Part shown: piece after piece, positions 32,448-42,044 of the stretch
Numbering within the stretch: position 1 is the stretch's first letter
Layout: each line of letters begins with the position of its first letter
Assembly: GCF_030388665.1 (NCBI RefSeq)
Contig: NZ_CP128846.1
Coordinates: 5,902,501-5,966,500 of the forward strand
Source: Streptomyces flavofungini
GTDB lineage: Bacteria > Actinomycetota > Actinomycetes > Streptomycetales > Streptomycetaceae
DNA length: 64,000 bases
Direction: 5' to 3'
Notes under the pieces: generated by a model
What the model was told of the DNA's origin: nothing
What the model saw: only the letters and a program-made list of their open reading frames with translations
Databases searched by the model: none
Program-made: the position numbers and the translations under genes

Positions 32448-33190
32448 GAGGCGCCCCCGTTCTGCTTCACCGTGCTGGTCAGCTCGCCCGTCGACTGGCG
32501 AAGGCCCAGCCTGCGCATGATGCCGACGCCCGGCTCGGGCCGCTGCCCGATCCCGGCCTTGGCCCGGCGCTCCAGGACCCGCATCCCGCGGGTCAGCAGG
32601 AACGCGAGCACGAAGTAGATGACGAGCGTGATCGAGTAGATCTCCGCGCTCTCGGTGGTGGCGAGCCGCACCAGATAGGCGGCGAAGGACACGTCACCGA
32701 TGCCGAGCAGCGACACCAGGGCGGTGCCCTTGAGCAGCTCGATCAGCAGGTTGGAGAACGGCGGGATCATCTCCGGCACGGCCTGCGGCAGCAGGATGAG
32801 CCGCATCCGCTGCCACGGCGTGAAGCTCAGCGCGACCCCCGCCTCGCGCTGCGCGGGCGCCACCGCGTTCAGGGCGCCCCGGACGACCTCGGCGCCGTAG
32901 GCACCGTACGAGAGCCCGAGGGCGAGCACCGCCGCCCACATCGGGACCAGCGCCCAGCCCGCGAGCTGCGGCAGGACGAAGAAGATCCAGAACATCAGCA
33001 CGAGCGCCGAGGTGCCGCGGAAGACCTCGGTGTAGAACCCGGCGAAGAAGCGCACCACCCGCAGATGGTGCGTGCGCGCGATGCCGACGGCGAAGGCCAC
33101 GACCGTCGCGAGCGCCGCGCTGTAGAGCGTGAGCTGGATGGTGATCCAGATGCCCGGGAGGACCCAGTGTTCCCACAGTCCCGCTGTCAT
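32444..33190 (-). CDS. ehuC: ABC transporter permease (EhuC-like)
   Basis: A 248-residue HisM/GlnP-type permease with about five spans and the coupling-loop sequence REAGVALSFTPWQRMR. ATG 33190 is chosen because AGAGGAG lies eight bases upstream and the start overlaps the ehuB stop by four bases; an in-frame GTG six bases earlier lies too close to that ribosome site. It forms the import channel with EhuD. Confidence 0.86.
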   Translation of the reverse strand: MTAGLWEHWVLPGIWITIQLTLYSAALATVVAFAVGIARTHHLRVVRFFAGFYTEVFRGTSALVLMFWIFFVLPQLAGWALVPMWAAVLALGLSYGAYGAEVVRGALNAVAPAQREAGVALSFTPWQRMRLILLPQAVPEMIPPFSNLLIELLKGTALVSLLGIGDVSFAAYLVRLATTESAEIYSITLVIYFVLAFLLTRGMRVLERRAKAGIGQRPEPGVGIMRRLGLRQSTGELTSTVKQNGGAS

Positions 33191-34086
33191 TTGCACAGCT
33201 CCTCTGCGGTCAGCTCGGTCATCTCGTCCTTGGTGAAGCCGAACCGCTTGAGCACCCGGAAGAGCTCGCCGCTCTTCTTCATCTTGTGGATCTCCACGTT
33301 GAAGGCGTCGCGGAGCTCGGTGTCGGTGGGGCGGAAGGTGAAGCCGCCGCCGTCGACGTGCTTCTTGCCGTCGACGATGGGGGCGAACGGCTCGGTGGCC
33401 TCGGCCTTGCGGCTCTTCTTCACGACGCCGCGCGTGGTCAGCGCGGTGCCGCCGAAGACGTCGATGCGTCCGGCCTCGACGGCGTTGAGCCCCGCCACCG
33501 GGTCCTGGAGGATCACGATGTCGCTCTCCTTGTACCCGGCGTCGACGGCGTACGCGATCTCGGCGTAGCCCGTCCCGGTCCCGAACTTGGCCTTCTTCTT
33601 CACGACGTCGGCGTACGTGTGCAGCCCCTTCGGGTTGCCCTTGCGCACGATGAAGGAGTCCAGCATCTGGTACTCGGGATCGGAGAAGATCACCTGCTGG
33701 CAGCGCTCTTTGTTGATGTACATCCCCGCCGAGACGACATCGAACTGCTGCGTCTTGAGCCCCGGGATCAGCGAGCTGAAGTCGGTGGCGACGGGCTGCA
33801 CACTGTCCACGCCGAGCCGCTTGAAGATGATCTTCGCAAGCTCCACCGCCTCACCGGTGAAGTCGCCCTCGTCGTCGATGTAGCCGTACGGGGCCTCGCC
33901 CGCGATGCCGAGCCGCACCGTGCCCTGCGACTTCAGACGGGCCAGCGTGTCGCCCGTCGGCACCCGGCTGCACGCCGTCGCGCCGAGCGCGCCCGCGCCC
34001 AGGACGGCGGCGGAGGCGAGCACGGATCTGCGGCGCACGCCGGACGCGCGCTCTGTCTTGTTTGGGTTCCTCGATGGTGGAGCCAT
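33187..34086 (-). CDS. ehuB: ABC transporter substrate-binding lipoprotein (EhuB-like)
   Basis: A 299-residue family 3 binding protein. The N-terminus carries RRRSVLASAAVLGAGALG ending near the cysteine of ATAC, a Tat-like lipoprotein signal. The mature domain starts TVRLGIAGEAPYGYIDDEG and shows FVVSAGMYI and SDPEY-type elements typical of EhuB. EhuB proteins bind ectoine and hydroxyectoine, but this genus-wide version sits with an amidase and isomerases and no ectoine hydrolase, so the ligand should be treated as unknown. No good ribosome site precedes ATG 34086. It is divergent from the DUF3830 gene. Confidence 0.82.
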   Translation of the reverse strand: MAPPSRNPNKTERASGVRRRSVLASAAVLGAGALGATACSRVPTGDTLARLKSQGTVRLGIAGEAPYGYIDDEGDFTGEAVELAKIIFKRLGVDSVQPVATDFSSLIPGLKTQQFDVVSAGMYINKERCQQVIFSDPEYQMLDSFIVRKGNPKGLHTYADVVKKKAKFGTGTGYAEIAYAVDAGYKESDIVILQDPVAGLNAVEAGRIDVFGGTALTTRGVVKKSRKAEATEPFAPIVDGKKHVDGGGFTFRPTDTELRDAFNVEIHKMKKSGELFRVLKRFGFTKDEMTELTAEELCK

Positions 34087-34194
34087 GGCCGCGCGGCTAC
34101 CCGAGTCGACACGAGGTATGCCGTTGAATTTCGGCCCCTGATGCGATCGTTGTCCACTTGACGCGGGCGCCGACCCGGGGTGGACCATGGCCCC

Positions 34195-34686
34195 ATGGCA
34201 GACCGATACATCGAAGTCTCCCTCGCCAAGCGGGGAGTTCAGGCCACGGCGAAGCTCCTCGACGACCGGGCCCCGGTGACCTGCGCGGCGGTCTGGGACG
34301 CGCTCCCTCTGGGCGGGGAAGTGTTCCATGCGAAGTACGCCCGGAACGAGATCTATGCCCTGTTCCCGGCCTTCGCCCCCGAGGAGCCGCCCCTGGAGAA
34401 CCCCACCATCACCCCCATCCCCGGCGACCTGTGCTATTTCACCTTCACCGGTACGGAACTGGGCACCAAGTCCTACGGCTACGAACAGGACCACCGCGGC
34501 ACGATCGTCGACCTGGCCCTCTTCTACGAGCGCAACAACCTCCTGATCAACGGCGACGTGGGCTGGGTCCCCGGAATCGTCTGGGGCCAGATCGTCGAGG
34601 GCCTGGAGGAGATGGCGGAGGCGTGCAACGACCTGTGGAGGTCGGGGGCGCTGGGGGAGAGCCTGAACTTCCGGAGGAAGTCCTAG
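34195..34686 (+). CDS. DUF3830 family protein (cyclophilin-like fold)
   Basis: A 163-residue protein of the DUF3830 family, which has a cyclophilin-like beta-barrel. Family features include the opening YIEVSLAKRGV, the segment LLDDRAPVTCAAVWDALP and the GDLCYF turn near the middle. The biochemical role is not established; members occur beside amidases and Asp/Glu-racemase-fold enzymes, as here. Its promoter is shared with the divergent ehuB gene (109 bases between starts), tying it to the transporter. Confidence 0.82.
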   Translation: MADRYIEVSLAKRGVQATAKLLDDRAPVTCAAVWDALPLGGEVFHAKYARNEIYALFPAFAPEEPPLENPTITPIPGDLCYFTFTGTELGTKSYGYEQDHRGTIVDLALFYERNNLLINGDVGWVPGIVWGQIVEGLEEMAEACNDLWRSGALGESLNFRRKS

Positions 34687-34704
34687 CCCGTCCGGCGCCG
34701 GGGT

Positions 34705-34725
34705 CCAGGGGCGCACCGCCCCTGG
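34705..34725. terminator. Bidirectional terminator hairpin
   Basis: CCAGGGGCG-CAC-CGCCCCTGG is a perfect 9-pair stem with a 3-base loop between the convergent DUF3830 and amidase genes, 19 bases after one stop and touching the other. Confidence 0.7.
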
Positions 34726-36135
34726 TCACGGGAAGGGGCGGGGCCGGGGAACGCTCCGCGCGGCGCCCCCGCCGTACAACGCCTGAGCAGCCCGAAGGAC
34801 CACCGCGTCCGCGTGCCGCGAGGCGACGATCTGCACCCCCACGGGCAACCCGTCCCCATCCACCCCGCAGGGCACCGTCGCGGCAGGCTGCTGCGTCAGG
34901 TTGAACGGATACGTGAACGGAGTCCACCCCGTCCACCGCCGGAGCCCCGACCTCCCCGGCACCTCGGCCCCCGCCTCGAACGCGGTGACCGGCAACGCGG
35001 GCGTCACCAGCAGGTCGTACGTCTCGTGGAAGAGCCCCATCCGCCGTCCCAGAGCCATCCGCACGTCCACGGCCGCCAGATAGTCGAGCGCGCTGAACCG
35101 GGCCCCCTGCGCGCAGATCTTCCGAAGCCCGGGGTCGAGCAACTCCCGCCGCTCGGGCGCCAGATGCTGCACCACGCGCGCGGCCCCGCTGAACCACAGC
35201 GTGTGGAAGGCCTCGACGGGGTCGGCGAAGTCGGGATCGGCCTCCTCGACGTACGCGCCGAGCGAGGCCAGCGTCTGCACCGCGTCCCGCACGCCCGCCG
35301 CGACCGGCGCCCGCACCGCGACCTGCCCGCCGAGCGTGGGCGAGTAGGCGACCCGAAGCCCCCGCACCCCGCTGTCGAGCCCGTCCCTGAAGCTCCCCGG
35401 CACCGGCCCGAGCTGCGACCAGTCCCGCGCGTCCGGAGCGGAGATCACGTCCAGCATCAGCGCCGCGTCCGCCGCGTCCCGCGTCATCGGCCCGACGTGC
35501 GCGAGCGTGCCGAACGCCGACGCCGGATACAGCGGCACCCTGCCGTACGTCGGCTTGAACCCGAAGATCCCGCAGAAGGCCGCCGGGATGCGCACCGAGC
35601 CGCCGCCGTCCGTGCCGAGCGACAGCGGACCCGCGCCGAGCGCCACGGCGGCCGCGCTGCCGCCGCTGGAGCCGCCCGCGGTGCGCGAGGGGTCGTACGG
35701 GTTGCGGGTGACGCCGTGCCGGGGGCTGTCCGTGACGCCCTTCCAGCCGAACTCCGGCGTCGTCGTCTTGCCCACGAACACGGCGCCGTGCTCGCGCAGC
35801 CGCGCCACCGACGGCGCGTCCTCGTCCCAACGGCCCGCCTCCGAGACCGTCTTGGAGCCGCGGAAGGTCGGCGCGCCGCGCTGCAGCAGGATGTCCTTCA
35901 CCGTCACCGGCACCCCGTCGACGAGCCCGGCGGGCTCACCGCGCCGCCAGCGCTCCGCGCTCTCCTCGGCCCCCGCGAGCGCCCCTTCCGGGTCCAGGCG
36001 TACGAACGCGTTGACGACCGGCTGGATCTCCTCGGCCCTGCGCAGCACCGCACGGGTGACATCCACGGGGCTGAATTCGCCCTTGCGGTAGCCATCGACG
36101 AGTTGTACGGCGGTGAGGTCCGTGAGCTCGGTCAT
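34726..36135 (-). CDS. Amidase signature family hydrolase
   Basis: A 469-residue cytosolic amidase. The Ser-cisSer-Lys triad is in place: Lys80 in VTVKDI, the cis serine in TAGGSSGGS (about 156-157) and the nucleophile Ser180 in GTDGGGSVRIPA. It should hydrolyse a carboxamide imported or produced by the module. Many such enzymes act on amino-acid amides, maleamate-like or malonamide-like compounds; the exact substrate cannot be deduced. It reads toward the DUF3830 gene and follows the dehydrogenase gene on the same strand after a tandem repeat. Confidence 0.88.
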   Translation of the reverse strand: MTELTDLTAVQLVDGYRKGEFSPVDVTRAVLRRAEEIQPVVNAFVRLDPEGALAGAEESAERWRRGEPAGLVDGVPVTVKDILLQRGAPTFRGSKTVSEAGRWDEDAPSVARLREHGAVFVGKTTTPEFGWKGVTDSPRHGVTRNPYDPSRTAGGSSGGSAAAVALGAGPLSLGTDGGGSVRIPAAFCGIFGFKPTYGRVPLYPASAFGTLAHVGPMTRDAADAALMLDVISAPDARDWSQLGPVPGSFRDGLDSGVRGLRVAYSPTLGGQVAVRAPVAAGVRDAVQTLASLGAYVEEADPDFADPVEAFHTLWFSGAARVVQHLAPERRELLDPGLRKICAQGARFSALDYLAAVDVRMALGRRMGLFHETYDLLVTPALPVTAFEAGAEVPGRSGLRRWTGWTPFTYPFNLTQQPAATVPCGVDGDGLPVGVQIVASRHADAVVLRAAQALYGGGAARSVPRPRPFP

Positions 36136-36170
36136 GCGTGCTCCTCAGGGAGACGGGGGCGGGGCGGGCG

Positions 36171-36221
36171 CCGACGACGGTCGGGTACCGACGACGGCCG
36201 GGCGCCGACGACGGCCGGGCG
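36171..36221. repeat. 17-bp tandem repeat x3
   Basis: Three 17-base units (CCGACGACGGYCGGGYR consensus) lie head to tail between the amidase and dehydrogenase genes, 35 bases before the amidase start. The last two are identical. Confidence 0.75.
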
Positions 36222-36253
36222 TCGGTCCGGTGCCCGGCGCGGATGCCGGACGA

Positions 36254-37411
36254 TCAGTGCCCAGGGACATACCCACGTTTCTTGTCGACCACGTTCGGCA
36301 GCGGCCGACCCGCCACCCACTGGCCGAACAACGTCACGAACTGCGCGCCGAGTTCGTCCCGCCAGCCCACCGTGTCACCGCTCATGTGGGGCGAGACGAT
36401 CAGGCCCGGGGCGGTCCACAGCGGGCTGTCCGCGGGCAGCGGCTCCCGCTCGAAGACATCGAGGGCGGCACCCGAGATCCACCGCTTCGACAGCGCCGCG
36501 GCGAGGTCGTCCTCGACGACGAGCTGGCCCCGGCCCACGTTGATGAAGTGCGCGGAGGGCTGCATGACGCCGAAGCGGCGCTCGTCGAACATGCCCCGGG
36601 TGTCGTCCGTCAGGGGCGCCGCGCACACCACCCAGTCGGCGCGAGCCAGCAGCCGGTCGAGGTCCTCCGGACCGTGCACGCCGGCGCGCGGGGTCCGCCC
36701 GACGAGCGCCGAAGTGATGCCGAGCGCCTTCAGGGTGCGGGCGATGGCACGGCCGATCGGGCCCGAACCCACCACGCACGCGCGCGTGCCCGCGATCCGC
36801 CGGCTCTCGCGGTGCAGCCAGGTCCGCTCCCGCTGGAGGTCGAGGGTGCGCGGCAGGTCCTTGGCCATGGCGAGGACGAGGGCGGCCACGTACTCGGCGA
36901 TCGGCTCGTCGAAGACACCCCGCGCGTTGGTCACCACCGCGTCGGACGCGGCGAGTTCGGGGCACATCAGATGGTCGACGCCCGCGCTCGCGGTGTGCAC
37001 CCAGGCGGGCCGCGGCCCCTTGCCGGGCCAGGCGCGCCGCACCGCGTGCGAGAGGAAGTCCCACACCAGGAGCACATCGGCTTGAGCGAGCCGGTCCGCG
37101 AGCGTGTCCTCGTCGGCGTGCAGCACCCGGGCGCGCCCGGTCAGGGAGCCGAGGCGGGGCGGGGGCGCGGGGGCGGGGGCGTCGAGCACCAGGACGGTGG
37201 GGGTGGTGGGGACGGTGCGGGCGGTGGGGGCAGGGGCGTGGGTGGATGCGGAGGTGGTGGCGGGGGGCGCGAGGGGTTCGGCGGGCCCTGCCGCCCGCGC
37301 CCCGGTGCTCCGGGGCGCGCCCTCACCGGGTGCCGTGCTTCCGGAAGCCCCGCCCTCGAAGCCTCCGTTTCCGGCACGCGCGGCGCTTTCGGAGCCACCG
37401 CTTTCGGACAT
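36254..37411 (-). CDS. D-isomer-specific 2-hydroxyacid dehydrogenase
   Basis: A 385-residue NAD(P)-dependent oxidoreductase. The Rossmann motif is VVGSGPIGRAIA; the catalytic arginine (INVGRGQLV), glutamate (DVFEREPLP) and histidine (SPHMSG) of the family are all visible. The first 75 residues are a Gly/Ala/Pro-rich low-complexity extension, so the real start may be internal. It should interconvert a 2-hydroxyacid and a 2-ketoacid within the pathway. It is on the amidase strand and divergent from the isomerase pair. Confidence 0.85.
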   Translation of the reverse strand: MSESGGSESAARAGNGGFEGGASGSTAPGEGAPRSTGARAAGPAEPLAPPATTSASTHAPAPTARTVPTTPTVLVLDAPAPAPPPRLGSLTGRARVLHADEDTLADRLAQADVLLVWDFLSHAVRRAWPGKGPRPAWVHTASAGVDHLMCPELAASDAVVTNARGVFDEPIAEYVAALVLAMAKDLPRTLDLQRERTWLHRESRRIAGTRACVVGSGPIGRAIARTLKALGITSALVGRTPRAGVHGPEDLDRLLARADWVVCAAPLTDDTRGMFDERRFGVMQPSAHFINVGRGQLVVEDDLAAALSKRWISGAALDVFEREPLPADSPLWTAPGLIVSPHMSGDTVGWRDELGAQFVTLFGQWVAGRPLPNVVDKKRGYVPGH

Positions 37412-37734
37412 GGCAGAGAAACCGTTTCGCAACGAGAGCCCGCTTCCCTGGGAGTGCGTCAGGACGACACCGCAGTGCCCCGGCGGCCGACGTTCTCGGC
37501 CGTCTGAGATGTGCGGATTGACCACGCTGGCACCCCAACCTACCTTCGTCAACAGAAGCAGTTCAGCTCCGGCACCACAGGGACGAGCACGCTGCGTGCC
37601 TCCTCCCTCGCGCACGGTGTGCTCGCCGCACACGCACCCCCGTCCCGACGTCCCGGCGCGTCGAGCGCCGCCAAGCTCCACTTCCGGCCCCCGGCCGGCC
37701 CTGTCCCTGCACGCACGATTCTTAGGGCCTGCTC
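37412..37734. other. Divergent intergenic region between dehydrogenase and isomerase genes
   Basis: This 323-base gap should carry promoters for both directions. It holds the motif GTTTCGCAAC near the dehydrogenase start and short AT-richer patches, but I find no convincing operator pair or hairpin, and no gene. Confidence 0.4.
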
Positions 37735-38655
37735 ATGGACGTCACTTCCTTTTCCACCCTCGGCGGACCACACCCTCAGCGCGGTGTCGGTGTCGTCGCA
37801 CCCTTCGACTTCGCCCTGGACCGGGAGCTGTGGCGCTGGGTCCCGGACGAGGTCTCCCTGCATCTGACGCGCACGCCGTACGTGCCCGTCGAAGTCAGCC
37901 TCGACCTGGCCCGCCTGGTCAGCGAGCACGAGACCCTCGCCGAGGCGGTGCGCGCGCTCACCGCCGCCGAACCCGAAGTCCTCGCGTACGCCTGCACCTC
38001 GGGCAGTTTCGTCGGCGGCATCGCGGGCGAGCGGGCGATGTGCGAGGCCATGACGCGGGAGGGCTCGGTCGCCTCGGTGACGACGTCCGGCGCCCTCCTC
38101 GACGCGCTCGACGAGCTGGACGCGCGGCGGATCGCCCTGGTCACGCCCTACACCTGGTCGGTGACCCAGTCCCTGGAGGAGTATCTGGCCGAGGCGGGCG
38201 TCTCGGTCGTGGGCCGCGCCTATCTGGGCCTCACCCGGCACATCTGGAAGGTGCCCTACCGCGACGTGGCCGACATGGCGCGGCAGGCGGCGTCAGGACC
38301 CGTCGACGCGCTGTTCATCAGCTGTACGAACCTGCCCACGTACGACGTCATCCCGCAGCTGGAAGCGGAGCTGCGGGTGCCGGTGATCTCGGCGAACCAG
38401 GTCACGATGTGGTCGTCCCTGCGCAGGCTGGGTACACGAGCCGTGGGGCCCTACCAGGCGCTGATCAACGCGGGCGCGCGGCCGGGCACCGCGGACTTCG
38501 GTGCCCTCGACGCGCTCGCCCAGCCACCGGTGTCACCCGCGGTGCCGCCGGCCGCGGCGCCCTCGGACGGACTGCCCGACCCGCCCGGAGGCCCGGCAGG
38601 GCCCGCGGAACCCACCGGGCCCGCAGGACCGACCGCCGAAGGAGGCTGGACTTGA
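37735..38655 (+). CDS. Maleate isomerase/Asp-Glu racemase-fold enzyme, two-cysteine form
   Basis: A 306-residue enzyme of the maleate cis-trans isomerase/arylmalonate decarboxylase/Asp-Glu racemase superfamily. Both catalytic cysteines are present: Cys87 in YACTSGSF and Cys197 in FISCTNLP, giving the two-base arrangement of isomerases and racemases. Residues about 255-306 are a Pro/Ala/Gly tail. It overlaps the next gene by four bases (TTGA), so the paralogous pair is co-translated. A role in isomerising a cis-dicarboxylate such as maleate is plausible but unproven. Confidence 0.84.
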   Translation: MDVTSFSTLGGPHPQRGVGVVAPFDFALDRELWRWVPDEVSLHLTRTPYVPVEVSLDLARLVSEHETLAEAVRALTAAEPEVLAYACTSGSFVGGIAGERAMCEAMTREGSVASVTTSGALLDALDELDARRIALVTPYTWSVTQSLEEYLAEAGVSVVGRAYLGLTRHIWKVPYRDVADMARQAASGPVDALFISCTNLPTYDVIPQLEAELRVPVISANQVTMWSSLRRLGTRAVGPYQALINAGARPGTADFGALDALAQPPVSPAVPPAAAPSDGLPDPPGGPAGPAEPTGPAGPTAEGGWT

Positions 38656-39392
38656 CCGCACTCGGATTCCTCTATCCCGGACACTCGGCCGAGGACGACT
38701 ACCCCCGCATGGAACAGCTCCTCGACTCCGACATCCGCCTGCACGTCGTGCACACGGACATCGGCGAGGACGCGCACCGCGTGGACGCGCTCCTGGAGAT
38801 GGGCGCGGCGGCGCGGCTCACCGCCGGGGTCGAGGAACTGCGCCTGACCGGCGCGGAGGCCGTCGTCTGGGCCTGCACCAGCGGAAGCTTCGTCTTCGGC
38901 TGGGAGGGGGCGCACGACCAGGTCCGCACGCTCGCCCGCAGTGCCGGGATGCCCGCCTCCTCCACCTCCTTCGCCTTCGCCCACGCGGTGCGTGAGCTGG
39001 GCGTCGAGCGGGTCGCCGTCGCCGCCACCTATCCCGAGGACGTGGCCCTCCACTTCTCCGCCTTCCTCAAGGCGGCGGGCGCGGAGGTCGTGGGTGTGCG
39101 GGGCAGCGGGATCATCACCGCCGCGGAGGTCGGCACCTGGGGCCGGGACGAGGTCCTCGCCCTCGCCCGCGCGGGCGATCACCCCGACGCGGAGGCCGTC
39201 CTCCTCCCCGACACCGCCCTCCACACGGCCGCCCACATCCAGGCCCTCGAATCCGACCTGGGCAAACCCGTCCTCACCGCCAACCAGGCAACCCTCTGGG
39301 AAGCCCTCCGCCTCACCTCCCGCCGAGTGAACGCCCCGCGCCTGGGCGCCCTGTTCACGAAGGAACCCATCGCCCAGGCCCGCGACGACTAG
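38652..39392 (+). CDS. Maleate isomerase/Asp-Glu racemase-fold enzyme, one-cysteine form
   Basis: A 246-residue paralogue of the upstream gene. It keeps Cys75 in WACTSGSF, but the position of the second catalytic cysteine reads LLPDTAL, with Asp187 in its place. A one-cysteine active site argues against simple racemisation and for a decarboxylase, a lyase or a regulatory partner. The TTG start at 38652 has GGAGG six bases upstream inside the previous gene. Arylmalonate decarboxylase also has one cysteine, but at the other position. Confidence 0.82.
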   Translation: MTALGFLYPGHSAEDDYPRMEQLLDSDIRLHVVHTDIGEDAHRVDALLEMGAAARLTAGVEELRLTGAEAVVWACTSGSFVFGWEGAHDQVRTLARSAGMPASSTSFAFAHAVRELGVERVAVAATYPEDVALHFSAFLKAAGAEVVGVRGSGIITAAEVGTWGRDEVLALARAGDHPDAEAVLLPDTALHTAAHIQALESDLGKPVLTANQATLWEALRLTSRRVNAPRLGALFTKEPIAQARDD

Positions 39393-39398
39393 CCCCGC

Positions 39399-39419
39399 CG
39401 GGGGCGCTCCGCCCCCGGA
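39399..39419 (+). terminator. Terminator hairpin after the isomerase pair
   Basis: CCGGGGGCG-CTC-CGCCCCCGG forms a perfect 9-pair stem 7 bases after the stop codon. Confidence 0.7.
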
Positions 39420-39486
39420 CCCCCCTCCTCAATCCCCGGAGGGGCTCTCTCCCACCCACCCGCCCCCTCTGCCCACAGCCCCCCAA

Positions 39487-39628
39487 CAGCCCGGGCACCA
39501 CCTCAGCCCGCCCGGGCACCACCTCAGCCTGCCCGGCACCACCTCAGCCCGCCCCGGCAAGACCTCAACCCGCCCCGGCACCACCCCAGCCCGCCCCGGC
39601 AACATCTCAGCCCGTCCGGCGTTTGAGG
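39487..39628. repeat. 21-bp tandem array, about seven units
   Basis: Units near CAGCCCGCCCGGCACCACCT, 20-21 bases long, repeat about seven times; the last unit merges into the dispersed element CAGCCCGTCCGGCGTTTGAG, which suggests the array grew from it. Confidence 0.7.
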
Positions 39629-39720
39629 ACGAGGCGCGGAGCGCCGATCCGGCGGCACCCCGTCTGACCCGAAGGGAGCACCGACCCATTTCCAGCCCGT
39701 CCGGCGCTTGAGGACGAGGC
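39608..39720. repeat. Dispersed streptomycete repeat, two direct copies
   Basis: CAGCCCGTCCGGCG[T/C]TTGAGGACGAGGC occurs at 39608-39635 and 39693-39720. Related sequence appears at 34686-34700 and, inverted, near 55515-55540. Confidence 0.7.
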
Positions 39721-39915
39721 CGCAGGCCGATCGGCGTGGGCTGCCCGACCCGGAGGGGACGTCGGGGATGGCTGGGGTCCAGGGGGCGCAGCGCCCCGGT
39801 TTCGGAGAAGGGGCGGGACTGGGGCGCCCCGCGGGAATAAGCGGAGCCACCCTCCCGTTCGACCCTGCGTACCGCGAAGACGCGAGGCGAAGACGGCGAG
39901 AACCAGGAGGCCCCG

Positions 39916-41070
<1,155 letters not shown>

Positions 41071-41126
41071 GAGCACGGCCGTACCCCCCGCCCCCCGTGT
41101 CCCACCCGCTTCCCTAACCTGTCGCC

Positions 41127-42035
41127 ATGGACATGGACACCCGACTGCTGCGCAGCTTCACCGCCGTCGCCCAGGAGGGCGACCTCAGGCGTGCCGCCGA
41201 CCGGCTCCTCCTCCCGGTGGCGACGCTGACCCGGCAGCTCAGGCGCCTGGAGACGCAGTTGGGGACGGAGCTGTTCACGCGGTCGCGCGCCGGGATGGCC
41301 CTGACGGACGCGGGTGCGGCACTCGCGGCCGCCGCGCCCGCGGTGCTTGACGCCTGGGACGCGGCGCTGCGTTCCACGCGGGGCGCGGCGGCGCGCGCGG
41401 ACCGGGTCCTGCGCGTGGGCTTCGTGACCGACGGGGCGCAGGGGCTCGCGCGGCACGGCATCGCCGAGTTCGCGCGCCGCAGACCCGGCTGGCGGGTGCG
41501 CCTGACGCAGGCCGCCGCCGACGACCCGACGGCGGGCCTGGCCGCGGGCACCGTCGACGCGGCGCTGCTGCGCCTGCCGTTCCCCGGCCAGGAGGCCCTG
41601 GACGTAGAGGTGTTGCTCACCGAGCCGCGCCGCGTCGCGCTCCCCGCCGGGCACCGCCTGGCCGTGCGCGAGGACGTCGACTTCGCCGAACTCCTCGACG
41701 AGCCCTTCGTCGCCGCCCCGCCGGAGTCCGGCTGGTGGCGCGACCACTGGCTGGCGACGGACGAACGCGAGGGCCGCCCGGCGAAGATCGGCGCCGTGGC
41801 CCGCACGTTCGAGGAGTGGCTGACCGCCATAGCGGACGGCGAGGGCGTGTCCCTCGCCTCGGCGGCCACGGCCCGCGCCTGCCGACGCCCCGGCGTGGTC
41901 TACCGCGCGGTGCGCGGCATCCGCCCGGCCCAGGTCGGCGTGGCCCACGCCCGGGGCACTCAAGTCCCGCAGGTGGTGCGGGACTTCGTACAGTCATGCG
42001 TCACCGCGCGCGACGCGCGGGACCCCGAGGTGTGA
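41127..42035 (+). CDS. LysR-family regulator
   Basis: A 302-residue regulator with an N-terminal winged helix (about 4-63; LLRSFTAVAQEGDLRRAADRL, LFTRSRAGMALTDAG) and a C-terminal periplasmic-binding-like effector domain (about 90-290). It begins 57 bases after the monooxygenase gene on the same strand, so the two may be co-transcribed, unlike the usual divergent LysR arrangement. ATG 41127 or the ATG two codons later would both serve as start. Effector and targets are unknown. Confidence 0.87.
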   Translation: MDMDTRLLRSFTAVAQEGDLRRAADRLLLPVATLTRQLRRLETQLGTELFTRSRAGMALTDAGAALAAAAPAVLDAWDAALRSTRGAAARADRVLRVGFVTDGAQGLARHGIAEFARRRPGWRVRLTQAAADDPTAGLAAGTVDAALLRLPFPGQEALDVEVLLTEPRRVALPAGHRLAVREDVDFAELLDEPFVAAPPESGWWRDHWLATDEREGRPAKIGAVARTFEEWLTAIADGEGVSLASAATARACRRPGVVYRAVRGIRPAQVGVAHARGTQVPQVVRDFVQSCVTARDARDPEV

Positions 42036-42044
42036 CCGCGGGCG

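Larger units (their letters stand above)
39393..39915. other. Repeat-rich 523-bp intergenic region
   Basis: No gene is supported. The gap holds a terminator hairpin (39399-39419), a 21-bp tandem array (39487-39628), two copies of a dispersed streptomycete repeat (39608-39635, 39693-39720), a GGGGTCCAGGGGGCGCAGC hairpin near 39775, and the promoter and ribosome site of the monooxygenase gene. Confidence 0.6.

Noticed and set aside
30977..34086. Firm assignment of the transporter to ectoine uptake
   Set aside because: The Ehu label rests on family similarity; no ectoine hydrolase or deacetylase is in the neighbourhood, so the ligand is left open.
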